Shown here: positions 32,211 through 33,043 of the stretch, in pieces | Position numbering within the stretch: the stretch's first letter is position 1 | Layout: each line of letters begins with the position of its first letter | Source: Candidatus Sumerlaeota bacterium | Lineage (GTDB): Bacteria; Sumerlaeota; Sumerlaeia; JADFCT01 | Assembly: GCA_026398575.1 (NCBI GenBank) | Contig: JAPLSP010000701.1 | Coordinates: forward strand, 1-33,043 | Length of the DNA stretch: 33,043 bases | Direction: 5' to 3' | Notes under the pieces: generated by a model | The model's database searches: none | What the model saw: only the letters and a program-made list of their open reading frames with translations | Told to the model about the DNA's origin: nothing | Translations under genes and position numbers: made by a program

Positions 32211-33043
32211 ATGCATAAAATCAATCGCCGCAATTTTTTGAAAATCGCCGGCGCCGGCGCGGCTGCAATGGCGCTTCCGCGATGGATGGGCGCGGCGGAA
32301 ACCACCGCCAAGCGCCCCAACGTGGTCTTTATCCTCGCCGACGATCTGGGCTGGCGCGATACCTCGCTCTACGGCAGCAAATTCTGCGAGACGCCCAACA
32401 TCGAGCGGCTGGCCACGCGCGGCATGATGTTCATGAACGCCTATGCGGCCAATCCGCTGTGCTCGCCGACGCGCGCCAGTATCATGACGGGCCTGTATCC
32501 CGCGCGCATTGGCATCACGGCGCCCGTGTGCCACGTGCCCGAAGAGCATCTGCAGGAGACGCTGCAGGAGAAGGCTGGTCCGGCGCAAAAAGCCCTGATT
32601 GCCCAAAGTGCCACCCGTCTGAAACAGGATTATTTCACGCTGGCCGAGGCGCTGAAGGAAGCGGGCTACGCGACGGGGCACTTTGGAAAATGGCATCTCG
32701 GCCCCGAGCCATACGATCCGCTCCATCAGGGTTTCGATGTTGACGTGCCACATCATTCGGGCCCCGGTCCCGCAGGCAGTTACATTGCGCCATGGAAATT
32801 CCCGCCGAAGCTCAATTTCACGGGCGAGCCGGGCGAACATCTTGAAGACCGCATGTCGCGCGAGGCGATCAAGTTCATCCGCCAGCATAAAGATCAGCCG
32901 TTCTTCCTCAACTACTGGTGCTTTTCGGTTCACTCGCCCTGGGACGCGAAAAAGGAACTGATCGAAAAATACCGCGCCAAGGCGGATCCGAAGAGTCCGC
33001 AGCGCCATCCGATCTATGGCGCGATGATCGAGAGCATGGATGA
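32211..33043 (+). CDS. Tat-exported type I sulfatase (5' part; runs off the window)
   Basis: The first 277 codons of a sulfatase; the window ends before the stop. AAAAGGA lies 7 bases before the ATG. A twin-arginine signal ([16 protein letters not shown]) leads to export of the folded enzyme. D44 and D45 ([10 protein letters not shown]) are metal ligands; C84 in [11 protein letters not shown] is the site converted to formylglycine; FGKWHLG and HSPWD are further active-site blocks. It removes sulfate esters from carbohydrates or other compounds. A maturase (formylglycine-generating or anSME-type) is required and is not in this window. The gene follows the broken ThuA gene by 18 bases and probably shared its operon. 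A sulfated-polysaccharide substrate is inferred from the neighbours. Confidence 0.93.
   Translation, partial: MHKINRRNFLKIAGAGAAAMALPRWMGAAETTAKRPNVVFILADDLGWRDTSLYGSKFCETPNIERLATRGMMFMNAYAANPLCSPTRASIMTGLYPARIGITAPVCHVPEEHLQETLQEKAGPAQKALIAQSATRLKQDYFTLAEALKEAGYATGHFGKWHLGPEPYDPLHQGFDVDVPHHSGPGPAGSYIAPWKFPPKLNFTGEPGEHLEDRMSREAIKFIRQHKDQPFFLNYWCFSVHSPWDAKKELIEKYRAKADPKSPQRHPIYGAMIESMD

Noticed and set aside
31662..33008. 448-codon leftward open frame opposite ThuA and sulfatase
   Set aside because: Antisense shadow of the sulfatase, which carries the CSPTR motif and Tat signal.

Overview
This window most likely comes from an uncultured, GC-rich heterotroph of the PVC/FCB area (Planctomycetota, Verrucomicrobiota, Lentisphaerota, Sumerlaeota or similar). 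That placement is inferred from gene content: a Tat-exported sulfatase, ThuA-like and DUF1080 (3-keto-glycoside hydrolase) proteins, DUF6067, DUF2723, GH43, GH127 and GH51 enzymes, an Uma2 nuclease, and many short period-9 or period-16 intergenic repeats. There are no rRNA or tRNA genes, no CRISPR array, no phage genes and no recognisable transposase. I cannot name a genus.

Layout. 1-4.7 kb: a leftward pair, a double thioredoxin-fold protein followed by a large secreted DUF6067 glycosidase-like protein. 4.7-5.85 kb: a decayed stretch holding a headless kelch/InlB-repeat fragment. 5.85-11.2 kb: a rightward membrane cluster of a GT39-like glycosyltransferase, a MarC protein and an esterase-fold protein, joined by ATGA overlaps, then a DUF2723 (GT117-like) membrane glycosyltransferase. 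The esterase-fold protein has lost its catalytic residues. 11.2-11.7 kb: a leftward toxin-antitoxin pair. 11.9-15.8 kb: divergent genes for a secreted M23 peptidase with a PKD domain and a two-domain DUF1080 protein. 15.9-17.0 kb: an Uma2 nuclease and a very AT-rich small membrane-protein gene that looks foreign.

17.1-24.3 kb is an arabinose/galactose-polysaccharide locus: a secreted GH43 with two F5/8 (CBM32-like) domains, a secreted GH127 with its Cys/Glu zinc site, and a cytoplasmic GH51 abutting a DUF6171 zinc-binding protein. Together these fit stripping of beta- and alpha-L-arabinofuranose and galactose from plant arabinogalactan or arabinan (inference). A second toxin-antitoxin pair sits inside the locus between two copies of a 66-bp direct repeat; a third, diverged copy lies at the GH43 3' end.

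24.3-33.0 kb runs rightward throughout: an unrecognised membrane protein, a GHL15-like glycosidase overlapping an M24 peptidase, an FAA-hydrolase-family enzyme, a GH43-like protein, an acetyl-xylan-esterase-like hydrolase, a broken ThuA gene, and a sulfatase cut by the window end. Three notable non-coding structures lie here: twin mini-hairpins, a perfect 25-bp inverted repeat, and two facing arrays of a 16-bp repeat upstream of the broken ThuA gene.

I found no clear new defence or mobile system. The most unusual items are the facing 16-bp arrays, the repeat-flanked toxin-antitoxin module, the apparent pseudo-esterase whose signal region is built from a period-9 repeat, and the AT-rich membrane ORF.
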